A stretch of 64,000 bases of DNA from Citromicrobium bathyomarinum (GCF_021021475.1 NZ_JAINWL010000002.1:186001-250000); one strand, 5' to 3'. Counted from the first letter of the stretch, positions 7,471 to 16,258 are shown. The notes: generated from the letters alone by a model not told the origin. Program-made: numbers and translations.

Positions 7471-9387
7471 CTACCGGGTTTTTACGTAGCGCCCCGGGGC
7501 CGATTCGATGACCTTGTCGGTCTTGCCGCTGCCCGGCTTGCGCTTGCCCCGCGCGGCGATTTCCTTGTCGTCATGGCTGCGGATCCACTCGATCCAGTCG
7601 GGCCACCAGCTGCCCGGATGCTCCGTCGCACCCTTGCGAAACTCGTCCAGACTCCCGACGCTCTCGTCCTCGTTGATCCAGTACTGGTACTTGCCCGCCG
7701 CGGGTGGATTGACGACCCCGGCGATGTGGCCCGATCCTGCCAGCACGAAGCGGGTGGGGCCGGTGAAGTGCTCGGTCAGCTTCCAGACGCTGGTCACGGG
7801 CGCGATATGGTCGTCCTTGCCTGCCTGGATATAGGTCGGCACTTCGACCTTGGTCAGGTCGATCGCCTCGCCCAGCGCCTCCAGCCTGCCCGGCTCCACC
7901 AGCAGGTTGTCGCGGTAGAGATCCTGCAGATAATTGCGGTGCCACTTGGCGGGCAGGTTGGTGACGTCGCCGTTCCAGTGGAGCAGATCGAACGCGGTGT
8001 GATCCTCGCCCAGCAGGTAATTGCGCACGACATAGTTCCAGATCAGGTCGTTGCCGCGCAGCAGGTTGAAGGTCGCCGCCATGTAGCGCCCGTCGAGATA
8101 GCCGTCGCGCTCCAGCCCCTTGATCGTGGTCAGCTGCTGGTCGTCGATGAAGTGGAGCAGATCGCCCGCATCGTCGAAATCGACCTGCGCGGTGAAGAAG
8201 GTCGCGCTCTTGACCTTGTCGGCCTCACCCTTCGCTTCCATCACCGCGAGCGTCGCGGCCAGCGTGGTCCCCGCTACGCAATAGCCGATCGTGTGGACGG
8301 CGGGCTGCCGCAGGCGCTTGCGGACATGGTCGATCGCCTCGATCTGGGCGGCGATATAGTCGTCCCACACCACGTCCTTCATCGATGCGTCGGCCGATTT
8401 CCAGCTGACCATGAACACGGTCAGCCCCTGGTCGACCGCCCATCTCACGAAGCTCTTCTTCTCATTGAGATCGAGGATGTAGAACCGGTTGATCCACGGC
8501 GGAAAAATCACCAGCGGAACCGACAGCACCTTCTCCGTGCTCGGGTCGTACTGGATCAGCTGGAACAGCTCGGTCTCGTAAATCACCTTGCCCGGCGTGG
8601 TCGCGATATTCTCGCCCACCACGAAAGCTTGCGGGTCGGAATGGGTCAGCTGGCCCTTCTGCAGATCCTGCAGCAGGTTCTGCATGCCCTTGACCAGGCT
8701 GTCGCCGCGGGTCTCCAAGATCCGGTCGAGCACGATCGGATTGGTCGCGGGGAAGTTCGCTGGGCTGAGCGCTTCGGCCATCGCCTGGGTCGCGAATTTG
8801 AGCTGTTCGCGCTTGGCCGGATCGATGTTGTCCATCTGCTCGACCATCGCCTCCACCCGCTCGCTCAGCAGCAGATAGGTCTGGTGAATCAGCGCATAGA
8901 CCGGCTGTTCGCGCCACCGCGGATCGGCGAAGCGCCGATCTTCGCGGGGCAGGCTCGGGCTGGCCGCCCCGGCCTCGCCGTCCGGATCGCCTTGCGGGAG
9001 CATCAGCGCCTGCCACAGCTGCGCGCTTTCCGCCCACCAGCGCTGCTGTTCGGCAGGGTCCGCAAAGGGCAGCTGCTGGGTCCAGCTTTCGAACATCGCG
9101 AACCACTTGGCGGGCCACTGGGTGGGATCACCCGCCATCATATCGCTGGTCGTCTCGATCGCGTGGGTCTGGCAGAATTCCAGCCACATGGTCTGCAGAC
9201 GGGTCGCATTCTCCGCCCATTTCTGAAGATCGGCGAGCGCGGGCGGCGTGTCATCCGCATGGCTACCCGCATCGCTCTGGCCCGGGGTAGCGAGCGGCGC
9301 GAGCATCATCTGCGTCCAGCGCGCCTGCGCCTCCAGCATCGCGGAGAACATGTTCCCCTCGGCTGGATCGGATGAATCCTTGGCCAT
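7471..9387 (-). CDS. phaC: Class I polyhydroxyalkanoate synthase PhaC
   Basis: Polymerises (R)-3-hydroxyacyl-CoA into PHA at the granule surface. It has 638 residues with an N-terminal domain (WAENATRLQTMWLEFC, QMDNIDPAKREQLKFATQAM) and an alpha/beta hydrolase catalytic domain. The lipase-like box GYCVAGT carries the catalytic Cys, the Asp is in AGKDDHIAPVTSVW and the His in GSGHIAGVVNPP. The ATG at 9387 is preferred over an upstream start that adds 26 unconserved residues. The phasin gene follows at a distance of 117 bases. phaA/phaB are not in the window. Confidence 0.96.
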   Translation of the reverse strand: MAKDSSDPAEGNMFSAMLEAQARWTQMMLAPLATPGQSDAGSHADDTPPALADLQKWAENATRLQTMWLEFCQTHAIETTSDMMAGDPTQWPAKWFAMFESWTQQLPFADPAEQQRWWAESAQLWQALMLPQGDPDGEAGAASPSLPREDRRFADPRWREQPVYALIHQTYLLLSERVEAMVEQMDNIDPAKREQLKFATQAMAEALSPANFPATNPIVLDRILETRGDSLVKGMQNLLQDLQKGQLTHSDPQAFVVGENIATTPGKVIYETELFQLIQYDPSTEKVLSVPLVIFPPWINRFYILDLNEKKSFVRWAVDQGLTVFMVSWKSADASMKDVVWDDYIAAQIEAIDHVRKRLRQPAVHTIGYCVAGTTLAATLAVMEAKGEADKVKSATFFTAQVDFDDAGDLLHFIDDQQLTTIKGLERDGYLDGRYMAATFNLLRGNDLIWNYVVRNYLLGEDHTAFDLLHWNGDVTNLPAKWHRNYLQDLYRDNLLVEPGRLEALGEAIDLTKVEVPTYIQAGKDDHIAPVTSVWKLTEHFTGPTRFVLAGSGHIAGVVNPPAAGKYQYWINEDESVGSLDEFRKGATEHPGSWWPDWIEWIRSHDDKEIAARGKRKPGSGKTDKVIESAPGRYVKTR

Positions 9388-9534
9388 CGCATCGGTCCTT
9401 CTGGTCAATTTCCCGCCAACCGCATGCTTGGGCGTGCAAAGAAATTTCTGGGCGTCCTCTCTCAAGCTTCAATTGCACAGAAGCGCGCGGCGTTCCAGAA
9501 AGGACGAAACGAACCGAGCGAGCGGGAGCACAGC

Positions 9535-10722
9535 TTGAGCGACGAGCAATTCTACCGGATGCGGCGCCTGCCGCCCTACGTGATCGCCGAGGTCAACGCG
9601 ATGCGCCACGCGGCGCGCGCGGCTGGCCGCGACATCATCGACCTGGGCATGGGCAATCCCGATCACCCCCCGCCGCAGCATGTGATCGACAAGCTGTGCG
9701 AGGTCGCGGGCAAGGCATCCGCGCACGGCTACAGCCAGTCGCGCGGCATTCCCGGGCTGCGCAAGGCGCAGGCGAATTACTACGCGCGGCGATTCGGGGT
9801 CGAACTCGACCCCGAGCGCGAGGTGGTGGTGACGATGGGCTCCAAGGAAGGCCTCTCGTCGATGGCGACCGCGATCGTCGCGCCGGGCGACGTGGTGCTG
9901 GCGCCGAGCCCGTCCTACCCGATCCACACCTATGGCTTCATCATAGCGGGCGCGACGATCCGCTCTGTGCCGACCACGCCGAACGAGGAATATTGGGACG
10001 CTCTGGATCAGGCGATGGCCTACACCTCGCCCCGGCCCAGCGTGCTGGTGGTCAATTACCCCAGTAACCCGACCGCCGAGACGGTCGACCTCGCTTTCTA
10101 CGAGCGGCTGGTCGCCTGGGCGCGGGAGAATGAGGTTTGGGTCCTGTCCGACCTCGCCTATTCCGAGCTCTATTACGACGGCAAGCCGACCCGCTCGATC
10201 CTCGAAGTGCCCGGCGCGAAGGACGTCGCGGTCGAGTTCACTTCGATGTCGAAGACCTATTCGATGGCCGGGTGGCGGATGGGCTTCGCGGTCGGCAACC
10301 CGACGCTGATCGCCGCGCTGACGCGGGTGAAATCCTATCTCGACTACGGTGCGTTCACGCCCATTCAGGCAGCAGCCTGCGCGGCGCTCAACGGGCCGCA
10401 GGACATCGTCGAGGAAAACCGCCTGCGCTATCAGCGGCGGCGCGACGTGATGGTCGAGAGCTTCACCCGCGCCGGGTGGGAGATACCCTCTCCGCCCGCG
10501 AGTATGTTCGCGTGGGCTCCGCTGCCGCCGGGCTTCGAGCACATGGGCAGTCTCGACTTCTCCAAGCAGCTCCTGGAACAGGCCGGCGTCGCGGTTGCAG
10601 CAGGCATCGGCTACGGCGAGGAGGGCGAGGGTTACGTCCGTATCGCGATGGTCGAGAACGAGCAGCGCATCCGGCAGGCCGCGCGCAATATCAAGCGCTT
10701 CCTCCAGCGATCGAACGCCTAG
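9535..10722 (+). CDS. Pyridoxal-phosphate aminotransferase (AlaC / LL-DAP aminotransferase-like)
   Basis: Fold-type I class I/II aminotransferase of about 395 residues. It has the family opening RRLPPYVIAEVNAMRHAAR, DLGMGNPDHPP, the substrate loop VVNYPSNPTAE, LSDLAYSELYYDG and the PLP lysine in SMSKTYSMAGWRMGF. The closest known families are glutamate-pyruvate aminotransferase AlaC and LL-diaminopimelate aminotransferase; sequence alone does not separate them. The TTG start at 9535 with an upstream GGGAG fits the family N-terminus. The open frame extends to ATG 9424, but that part overlaps the phaC promoter region and looks non-coding. Confidence 0.85.
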   Translation: MSDEQFYRMRRLPPYVIAEVNAMRHAARAAGRDIIDLGMGNPDHPPPQHVIDKLCEVAGKASAHGYSQSRGIPGLRKAQANYYARRFGVELDPEREVVVTMGSKEGLSSMATAIVAPGDVVLAPSPSYPIHTYGFIIAGATIRSVPTTPNEEYWDALDQAMAYTSPRPSVLVVNYPSNPTAETVDLAFYERLVAWARENEVWVLSDLAYSELYYDGKPTRSILEVPGAKDVAVEFTSMSKTYSMAGWRMGFAVGNPTLIAALTRVKSYLDYGAFTPIQAAACAALNGPQDIVEENRLRYQRRRDVMVESFTRAGWEIPSPPASMFAWAPLPPGFEHMGSLDFSKQLLEQAGVAVAAGIGYGEEGEGYVRIAMVENEQRIRQAARNIKRFLQRSNA

Positions 10723-10840
10723 GGACCGCCGCCCAAGCCTGAACCGGTATACATCCGGTCCGGAGTGTTCCTGTTTTCCAATAAGGTAAACTACGTGCCA
10801 CGGTGCATGTCCTTGTGGAGGCAGCGGGCGGCGGGGGCGC

Positions 10841-12037
10841 GTGCACGCAGCGCAGCAGTTCATTGCGAGGTGGATGGAAGCGGGTCCGTTGCGGCTGGAC
10901 CTGTTCCATCGCGATGCGCACGTGCGCGACCGTTGGCTCGCGCTGCACCCCCGCGAGTTCGCGCTGCTCTGGCGGTTGGCGGAGACACCGGACGCCACGG
11001 TCAGCCAGCGCGCGCTGCTGCAGGACGTCTGGCGGCTCCCTTTCGAGCCGGGCACCAATCGCGTCGCGGTGCATGTCGCGCGGCTGCGGCGCAAGCTTGA
11101 GACCGTCGGCCTTGCGGCGATGATCGCCACCGATGGGGCGGGATACAGGCTGGACAGCGCCGCGCCCTTGCGCAACGAATCATCCGAACGGTTTCAAACG
11201 AACGAACAACGGGAGAGCGCAGGCATGGCATCGCAGGTCGAGGAACAGCGGGTCACGGTGGAGATCGGCGAGGATGGCGTGGCGCATGTCCGCCTCAACC
11301 GGCCGGACAAGATGAACGCGCTCGACCCTGCTATGTTCGAGGCGATCATTGCCGCGGGCGAATCGCTGATGGAGCGCAAGGATGTGCGCGTGGTGGTGCT
11401 GTCTGGCGAGGGACGCAGCTTTTGCGCCGGGCTCGACACTTCCAGCTTCGCGCGAACGCCCGACGCTAACGAGCCCAAGCTGACCGACCGCACGCATGGC
11501 GATTCGAACAAGTTCCAGCAGGTCGCGACCGTGTGGCGTAAACTGCCCATGCCGGTAATCGCAGCGGTGCACGGGGTATGCTTCGGTGGCGGGATGCAGA
11601 TCGCGAGCGGGGCCGATATCCGCGTGGTCGCGCCCGATGCGCGGATGGCGATCATGGAAATGAAGTGGGGGCTGGTCCCCGACATGGGCGGATACCAGCT
11701 GTGGCGCGGGCTGGTGCGCGACGATGTGCTGCGCGAGCTGGTCTATACCAACCGCGAATTCTCCGGCGAGGAAGCGCAGGTCCTCGGCCTCGCGACGCAT
11801 GTCACCGACGATCCGCTGGCCAAGGCGAAGGAGATTGCCGCAACCATCGCCCAGCGCAACCCGGACGCAGTGCGCGCGGCCAAGCGGCTCCACAATCGGA
11901 TGCACGACGAGACGGGCGAGGACATGCTGATGGCCGAAAGCGTCGAGCAGGCGGGCGTGATCCGTCAGCCCAATCAGATCGAGGCGGTGATGGCCGGCAT
12001 GGCCAAGCGCGCGCCCAATTTCACGGACGCCGCCTGA
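10841..12037 (+). CDS. Open frame joining a winged-helix DNA-binding domain to a crotonase
   Basis: A single uninterrupted frame first encodes an OmpR/PhoB-type winged helix of about 100 residues. It shows PREFALLWRLAE, SQRALLQDVW, the recognition helix TNRVAVHVARLRRKLE and the wing TDGAGYRLDS. About 22 linker residues follow, and then a full crotonase. There is no receiver domain and no stop codon between the parts. A CGGGAGAG binding site precedes ATG 11225, so the crotonase can also be made separately. Either this is a true regulator-enzyme fusion, or two genes have lost the intervening stop. The GTG start at 10841 is uncertain; ATG 10874 is an alternative. Confidence 0.5.
   Translation: MHAAQQFIARWMEAGPLRLDLFHRDAHVRDRWLALHPREFALLWRLAETPDATVSQRALLQDVWRLPFEPGTNRVAVHVARLRRKLETVGLAAMIATDGAGYRLDSAAPLRNESSERFQTNEQRESAGMASQVEEQRVTVEIGEDGVAHVRLNRPDKMNALDPAMFEAIIAAGESLMERKDVRVVVLSGEGRSFCAGLDTSSFARTPDANEPKLTDRTHGDSNKFQQVATVWRKLPMPVIAAVHGVCFGGGMQIASGADIRVVAPDARMAIMEMKWGLVPDMGGYQLWRGLVRDDVLRELVYTNREFSGEEAQVLGLATHVTDDPLAKAKEIAATIAQRNPDAVRAAKRLHNRMHDETGEDMLMAESVEQAGVIRQPNQIEAVMAGMAKRAPNFTDAA
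11225..12037 (+). CDS. Crotonase / enoyl-CoA hydratase family protein
   Basis: A 270-residue crotonase. It has the N-terminal strand VAHVRLNRPDKMNALDP, the oxyanion-hole segments GEGRSFCAGLD and VHGVCFGGGMQIASGADIRV, and the ALV-type helix MEMKWGLVPDMGG. An Asp in the PDMGG segment is in place of the Glu seen in many true hydratases. The exact reaction (hydratase, isomerase or thioester hydrolase) is therefore open. ATG 11225 has a strong binding site 8 bases upstream. The frame continues upstream into a winged-helix domain (see the longer entry). Confidence 0.85.
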   Translation: MASQVEEQRVTVEIGEDGVAHVRLNRPDKMNALDPAMFEAIIAAGESLMERKDVRVVVLSGEGRSFCAGLDTSSFARTPDANEPKLTDRTHGDSNKFQQVATVWRKLPMPVIAAVHGVCFGGGMQIASGADIRVVAPDARMAIMEMKWGLVPDMGGYQLWRGLVRDDVLRELVYTNREFSGEEAQVLGLATHVTDDPLAKAKEIAATIAQRNPDAVRAAKRLHNRMHDETGEDMLMAESVEQAGVIRQPNQIEAVMAGMAKRAPNFTDAA

Positions 12038-12348
12038 GCCACCCACCTCCACCAAAACTCGGCTCCCTCCCCAAGGGGAGGGGCGTAAATCCCTTGGGTT
12101 ACGTGGGTGACACGTGTCACCCGAGTGTCACCCTGAGAATTCGTCGTTATCTCAGCGACTTGGTGCGCGTTGGGTGACGCATTGCGGATTTTTGCTCCGC
12201 GCGAGCCTGGCGGGCGGCGTTTGCAAACGGGGAGGACGACGATGGGAAAGAGCCGTCGCCACGATAGCCTGTGCGCTCGAAGTAGGAAAATGTCCGTCGC
12301 CGGGATGCGTAACCTGCTCCTCCCGCTCCCCACCGGGAGGCGAGTTCG
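12038..12348. other. Gene-free stretch with a perfect 18-base palindrome and hairpin repeats
   Basis: Between convergent genes lie a GC-rich hairpin, CCCTCCCC/GGGGAGGG (12065-12082), resembling those at 48.2-48.4 kb, and a perfect palindrome GGGTGACACGTGTCACCC at 12105-12122. The right half-site, GTGTCACCC, repeats in direct orientation at 12125-12133, 11 bases on. A second CCTCCCG/CGGGAGG hairpin is near 12325-12342. No coding frame has supporting motifs. Confidence 0.6.
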
Positions 12349-13125
12349 CTAGCCGAACACCGCGGCCGCCTGCTGGCTGATCATCACCAGTCGCCCGTCG
12401 GCGTCCCACAGGCGCAGCCGCTCGCTCGAATAGCCGTGGTCGGCGTGGTCGCTCGCGGCTTCCGCGATCCACCAGCCGTCGCGCGTCTGCGCCAGCGGAT
12501 CGAGCAGGTTGATCGCCCAGTTCATCGAGCTGACCGGGCCGGGGCGCTGCATCGCGCGCATTGCGCCCGGCGGCATGGTGTCGCCGATCAGGATCAGGTG
12601 GCTGGTCGGATCGAGGTCGTCTCCACCTTTCAGGCGCAGCCAGCGGCGGACCACCGGCCCGCCCTCGCCGCCCGAGGGGGCTGCGCGGCGCAGTTCGTAA
12701 TTGTTCTGGATGAAGGCCGGGCCCTGGCCCTCCATCAGCCGTTCGGCCTCGTCGATCGGGATCGGAGCGGGGGCGATCGGCTCGGCGGGGTGGACGGCGT
12801 TCGCTTCGCGCGAAGCACCGAACAGCCAGAACGATGTCAGCGCGGGGCTGCCCTCCACCAGCAGATCGACCCGCACCTGCGTGACGTTGCGCCCCTGCCG
12901 GATGATGCTCGCATGCGGGGTCACCTCGGCGCCCACAGGCGCGACGAACGCAACCTGGGCGGAGCGCAGCGGGGGCAGATCGGGGAAGGCGCGGATCGCA
13001 GCGGTGTACGCAATCAGCGCGCTCGCCCCGCCATAAAGCGTGCGCCCCTGCATCCACTCGTGGGCGGGAAGGGTTACGGTCTCGCCGTTGCCGGCGATCG
13101 GTTCAAGCATGGCAGCGATCGTCAT
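12349..13125 (-). CDS. Acyl-CoA thioesterase-like, double hotdog fold
   Basis: A 258-residue thioesterase family protein of the TesB-like double-hotdog type. The first hotdog has HEWMQGRTLYGGASALIAYTA and LRSAQVAFVAPVGAEV; the second has LILIGDTMPPGAMRAM and PVSSMNWAINLLDPLAQT, followed by GWWIAEAASDHADHGYSSER. It probably hydrolyses medium- or branched-chain acyl-CoA in the cytoplasm. ATG 13125 follows an AAGGAAG binding site; the longer frame adds 18 unconserved residues. It is not in an operon. Confidence 0.83.
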   Translation of the reverse strand: MTIAAMLEPIAGNGETVTLPAHEWMQGRTLYGGASALIAYTAAIRAFPDLPPLRSAQVAFVAPVGAEVTPHASIIRQGRNVTQVRVDLLVEGSPALTSFWLFGASREANAVHPAEPIAPAPIPIDEAERLMEGQGPAFIQNNYELRRAAPSGGEGGPVVRRWLRLKGGDDLDPTSHLILIGDTMPPGAMRAMQRPGPVSSMNWAINLLDPLAQTRDGWWIAEAASDHADHGYSSERLRLWDADGRLVMISQQAAAVFG

Positions 13126-13276
13126 GGCGGCTTCCTTATACAAGGGGGCGGCGATGTGAAGACACCCGGCTGCGGCCATCGAAAGGGCGGGCGCGACATT
13201 AGAGACCGAAAGGCGATTGAACTGCTGCGATCATCCCGCTAGATGGCGCGCTTCGCGCCAAGCCCGTGAGCAGCGG

Positions 13277-13350
13277 GGCCCGATGGCGGAGTGGTTACGC
13301 AGAGGACTGCAAATCCTTGCACGCCGGTTCGATTCCGGCTCGGGCCTCCA
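13277..13350 (+). tRNA. tRNA-Cys (GCA)
   Basis: A 74-base cloverleaf: acceptor GGCCCGA pairs with TCGGGCC, the T-arm is GCCGG-TTCGATT-CCGGC, and the anticodon loop CTGCAAA carries GCA. It ends with an encoded CCA. It lies 50 bases before the glutamate 5-kinase gene. Confidence 0.96.
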
Positions 13351-13400
13351 CGCGACACGAGGGTAGGACAAGGCCGCATTGGCCGACTTGAGGTGCGCCC

Positions 13401-14210
13401 ATGACCAGTGCCGATTCCTCCGTCGCCGCCAGCCTTGCGCAGGCTCGCAGGATCGTCGTCAAGGTCGGCTCCTCGCTCATGATCGATCCCGAAAGCCGCA
13501 CCGCGCGGACAGCCTGGCTGGCGACGCTGGCGCAGGATATCGCCGCGCTGCGGGCGGGCGGGGCGCAGGTGATCGTGGTCAGCTCGGGCGCGGTGGCGCT
13601 CGGCTGGAAGCGGCTGGGGATCGAGCGTTCGCCGCAGCTCGACCGACGGCAGGCTGCCGCTGCAGTCGGCCAAGGCCTGCTGATGAATGCGTGGAGCGCC
13701 GCCTTCGCGACGCAAGGGATCACGGTCGGGCAGCTCCTGCTCACCTATGACGACAGCGAATCGCCTCAGCGCTCCGCCAATGCGCGGGCCACGCTGGGCG
13801 TGCTGCTGGATGCAGGCGCGGTGCCGGTGGTCAACGAGAACGACAGTGTCGCCACTGAAGAACTGAAGCTGGGCGATAATGACCGGCTCTCCGCCCGGGT
13901 GGCGGAGCTGGCCGATGCGGACCTGCTGCTGCTGTCCGACGTGGACGGGCTTTACGACCGCGATCCCGCAGATCCCGTCGCGCGCCACATCGCCTATGTC
14001 CCTCGCATCGACGAGGGGATTGCCGCGATGGCCGGCGGAACGCGTCATGAAGGTGTCGGTACGGGCGGCATGGCGACCAAGATTGCCGCCGCCCGCCACG
14101 CGACCGGGCAGGGCCGGGCGACGATCATCGCGAGCGGCCGAAGCGACCATCCGGTCAGCGGGCTTCGAGAGGGCGCGCGGGCGACTTTGTTCGATCCGGC
14201 AAAGTCCTGA
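13401..14210 (+). CDS. proB: Glutamate 5-kinase without PUA domain
   Basis: Phosphorylates L-glutamate at the gamma-carboxyl, the first step of proline synthesis. The 269-residue amino acid kinase fold shows RIVVKVGSSLM, VIVVSSGAVALGWKRLG, PVVNENDSVATEEL, GDNDRLSARVAELADADLL and VGTGGMATKIAAAR, all ProB motifs. Most ProB proteins are about 370 residues with a C-terminal PUA domain; this one stops at the end of the kinase domain. Such short forms are known and active in other bacteria. proA is not adjacent. Confidence 0.9.
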   Translation: MTSADSSVAASLAQARRIVVKVGSSLMIDPESRTARTAWLATLAQDIAALRAGGAQVIVVSSGAVALGWKRLGIERSPQLDRRQAAAAVGQGLLMNAWSAAFATQGITVGQLLLTYDDSESPQRSANARATLGVLLDAGAVPVVNENDSVATEELKLGDNDRLSARVAELADADLLLLSDVDGLYDRDPADPVARHIAYVPRIDEGIAAMAGGTRHEGVGTGGMATKIAAARHATGQGRATIIASGRSDHPVSGLREGARATLFDPAKS

Positions 14211-14287
14211 TTCCAAACAGAAAAACTACATCAAAAAAGGCGCTCGGATCGAAACGATCCGAAAAATCCCCTCGTTCGGCAACATTT

Positions 14288-14317
14288 TTGCTTGCCATTA
14301 AGCTTTGATGTTATAAA
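14288..14317 (+). promoter_or_regulatory. Probable sigma-70 promoter of the ilv-leu leader
   Basis: TTGCTT (14288-14293) and TATAAA (14312-14317) are separated by 18 bases in an AT-rich patch. They lie about 47 bases before the leader peptide start and are the only good sigma-70 match in the region. Confidence 0.5.
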
Positions 14318-14363
14318 CCGCTCGCCACCGCAGCAATCGTGCTGCGCATGCGAGGAACGACGA

Positions 14364-14486
14364 ATGAAGGCCGTGGCCGCCATCCGTACTGCCGACGAGA
14401 CTGTGCTGTTTGCGCAGGGTCTTGCGCTGCTCCTCGTTATTTTCCTTGTACTTCTTATTCAGCGGGGGGGAGTGCCCATCGGCTAG
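14364..14486 (+). CDS. Branched-chain amino acid leader peptide of the ilv-leu operon
   Basis: A 40-residue peptide with an AGGA binding site 8 bases before ATG 14364. From 14421 to 14459, 11 of 13 codons are Leu (7), Val (2) or Ile (2), giving [13 protein letters not shown]. These are the end products of the operon that follows. The stop codon at 14486 is followed by an intrinsic terminator about 23 bases later. This is the layout of a translation-coupled attenuation leader: scarcity of charged Leu/Val/Ile tRNA stalls the ribosome in this run. A tiny membrane peptide is the alternative, but the downstream terminator and complementary arms argue for attenuation. Confidence 0.85.
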   Translation: MKAVAAIRTADETVLFAQGLALLLVIFLVLLIQRGGVPIG

Positions 14487-14508
14487 GCTTAGCCAGACGG
14501 ACCTCTCG

Positions 14509-14543
14509 AACCCCGCTCTCCGAACAGGAAAGCGGGGTTTTTT
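14509..14543 (+). terminator. Attenuator terminator of the ilv-leu operon
   Basis: AACCCCGCT (14509-14517) pairs with AGCGGGGTT (14531-14539), followed by six T. The 3' arm core AGCGGGG also occurs at 14461-14467 inside the leader peptide, just after the Leu/Val/Ile codons. The CCCCGCT arm can therefore pair upstream instead, forming an antiterminator when the ribosome stalls. A further GACGGACC (14496-14503) / GGTCCGTC (14548-14555) pair encloses the terminator. Confidence 0.85.
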
Positions 14544-14569
14544 ATTGGGTCCGTCAAGGGATCAACGTG

Positions 14570-16246
14570 ATGACTGAGACTTCTTCCAAACGTTCCGACG
14601 CGATCACCAAGGGTGCGGCCAAGGCGCCTGCACGCGCCATGCTGCGTGGTGCGGGCTACTCCGACGAACAGATGGCCCAGCCCATGGTCGCGGTCGTCAA
14701 CACCTGGTCGACGGTGACGCCGTGCAACATGCACCTGGCCGATCTGGCCGAGCCGATCCGGCAGGGCCTGCGCGAAAACGGAGCCACCCCGGTCGATTTC
14801 AACACCATCGTCGTGTCCGACGGGATCACCATGGGCGGCGAGGGCATGCGCGCCTCGCTGATCAGCCGCGAGATCATTGCCGACTCGATCGAACTGGCGG
14901 TGAAGGGCCATTCGCTGGACGCGGCGATCATTCTGGTCGGCTGCGACAAGACCATCCCCGCCGCCGCGATGGCGCTGGCCCGGCTCGATATTCCGGGGCT
15001 GGTTTTCTACGGCGGGACTATCATGCCCGGCCAGCTGGATGGTCGCGATCTGTCGATCCAGGATGTCTTCGAAGCTGTCGGCGCGCATGCCAAAGGCGAC
15101 ATGAGCGATGCCGAGCTGGACAAGGTCGAGCGTGCGGCATGCCCTGGTGCGGGCGCGTGCGGCGGTCAGTTCACCGCCAACACCATGGCGATGGCGCTGG
15201 CGATGATGGGCATTTCGCCGATGGGTTCGGGCGATCCGCCCGCGACCGACTCCGCCAAGCGGGTCGAGGCGGCGCGCTGCGGTCGGCTGGCGGCCAAGCT
15301 GGCGCACGAAGGCACCTCTGCACGCACGTTTCTGAGCCCCGCATCGATCCGCAACGCGGCGACGGCTGTGGTGGCGAGCGGCGGCTCGACCAACGCCGTG
15401 CTGCACCTGCCCGCGATCGCGGCGGAGGCGGGCTTTGCCTTCCCGATCGAAACCTTCGACGAATTGTCGCGCAGCGTGCCGGTGATCACCGACCTGAAGC
15501 CGGGCGGGCGCTTCCTGGCGCGCGATCTCTACGCGGCGGGCGGCGTCCCGCTGTTCGGCAAGCGGCTGGCGGACGCCGGGATGCTGGAAGACACGCCCAC
15601 GGTGACGGGCGACAGCCTGTTTGCCGAACTGGCCCGCGCCGAGGAAACGCCGGGGCAGCAGGTGGTCAAATCGCCTGCCGACCCGGTCAAGGCGACCGGT
15701 GGCCTCAGCATCCTCTACGGCGACATCGCCCCCGAAGGCGCGGTGCTGAAGACCGCCGGCTACGGCGCGGCCTCGTTCGAAGGCCCGGCCAAGGTGTTCG
15801 AGGGCGAGGAAGCCTGCTTCGCGGCGGTCAACGCCAACCAGATCCAGGCGGGCGATGTCGTCATCATCCGCTACGAAGGCCCCTCCGGCGGGCCCGGCAT
15901 GCGCGAGATGCTGGCGGTGACCGCCGCGCTCGCCGGGCAGGGTCTCGCGGGCAAGGTCGCGCTGATTACCGACGGGCGCTTTTCCGGTGCGAGCCACGGC
16001 TTCGTGATCGGCCACTGCTCTCCCGAAGCGGCCAAGGGCGGCCCGATCGCCCTGGTCGAGGAAGGCGACATCATCCGCATCGACGCGGAAACCCGCCGGA
16101 TCGACGCCGATATCGACTGGGATGCCCGCCGCGCGGCGCACACTCCCAGACCGCCAAACTCCATGGGCGGGGTGTTCGACAAATACGCCCGCCTCGTTTC
16201 GTCCGCCGCCTACGGCGCAACAACCATTCCACCTGTTACCGAGTGA
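14570..16246 (+). CDS. ilvD: Dihydroxy-acid dehydratase
   Basis: Third common step of valine and isoleucine synthesis: dehydrates 2,3-dihydroxy acids to 2-keto acids using an Fe-S cluster. The 558 residues match the family length. Cluster cysteines are seen in [15 protein letters not shown] and [12 protein letters not shown]. Other signatures are [32 protein letters not shown] and [15 protein letters not shown] 14570 lies 27 bases after the attenuator T run. It is the first enzyme gene of the eight-gene ilvD-ilvC-ilvB-ilvN-leuA-leuC-leuD-leuB operon. Confidence 0.96.
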   Translation: MTETSSKRSDAITKGAAKAPARAMLRGAGYSDEQMAQPMVAVVNTWSTVTPCNMHLADLAEPIRQGLRENGATPVDFNTIVVSDGITMGGEGMRASLISREIIADSIELAVKGHSLDAAIILVGCDKTIPAAAMALARLDIPGLVFYGGTIMPGQLDGRDLSIQDVFEAVGAHAKGDMSDAELDKVERAACPGAGACGGQFTANTMAMALAMMGISPMGSGDPPATDSAKRVEAARCGRLAAKLAHEGTSARTFLSPASIRNAATAVVASGGSTNAVLHLPAIAAEAGFAFPIETFDELSRSVPVITDLKPGGRFLARDLYAAGGVPLFGKRLADAGMLEDTPTVTGDSLFAELARAEETPGQQVVKSPADPVKATGGLSILYGDIAPEGAVLKTAGYGAASFEGPAKVFEGEEACFAAVNANQIQAGDVVIIRYEGPSGGPGMREMLAVTAALAGQGLAGKVALITDGRFSGASHGFVIGHCSPEAAKGGPIALVEEGDIIRIDAETRRIDADIDWDARRAAHTPRPPNSMGGVFDKYARLVSSAAYGATTIPPVTE

Positions 16247-16258
16247 AGGACTGATACC

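Noticed and set aside
14244-14262. Inverted repeat TCGGATCG/CGATCCGA after proB, considered as a terminator
   Set aside because: On the plus strand it is followed by A, not T, and no minus-strand gene ends here. Short GATC-centred repeats arise easily at this composition.
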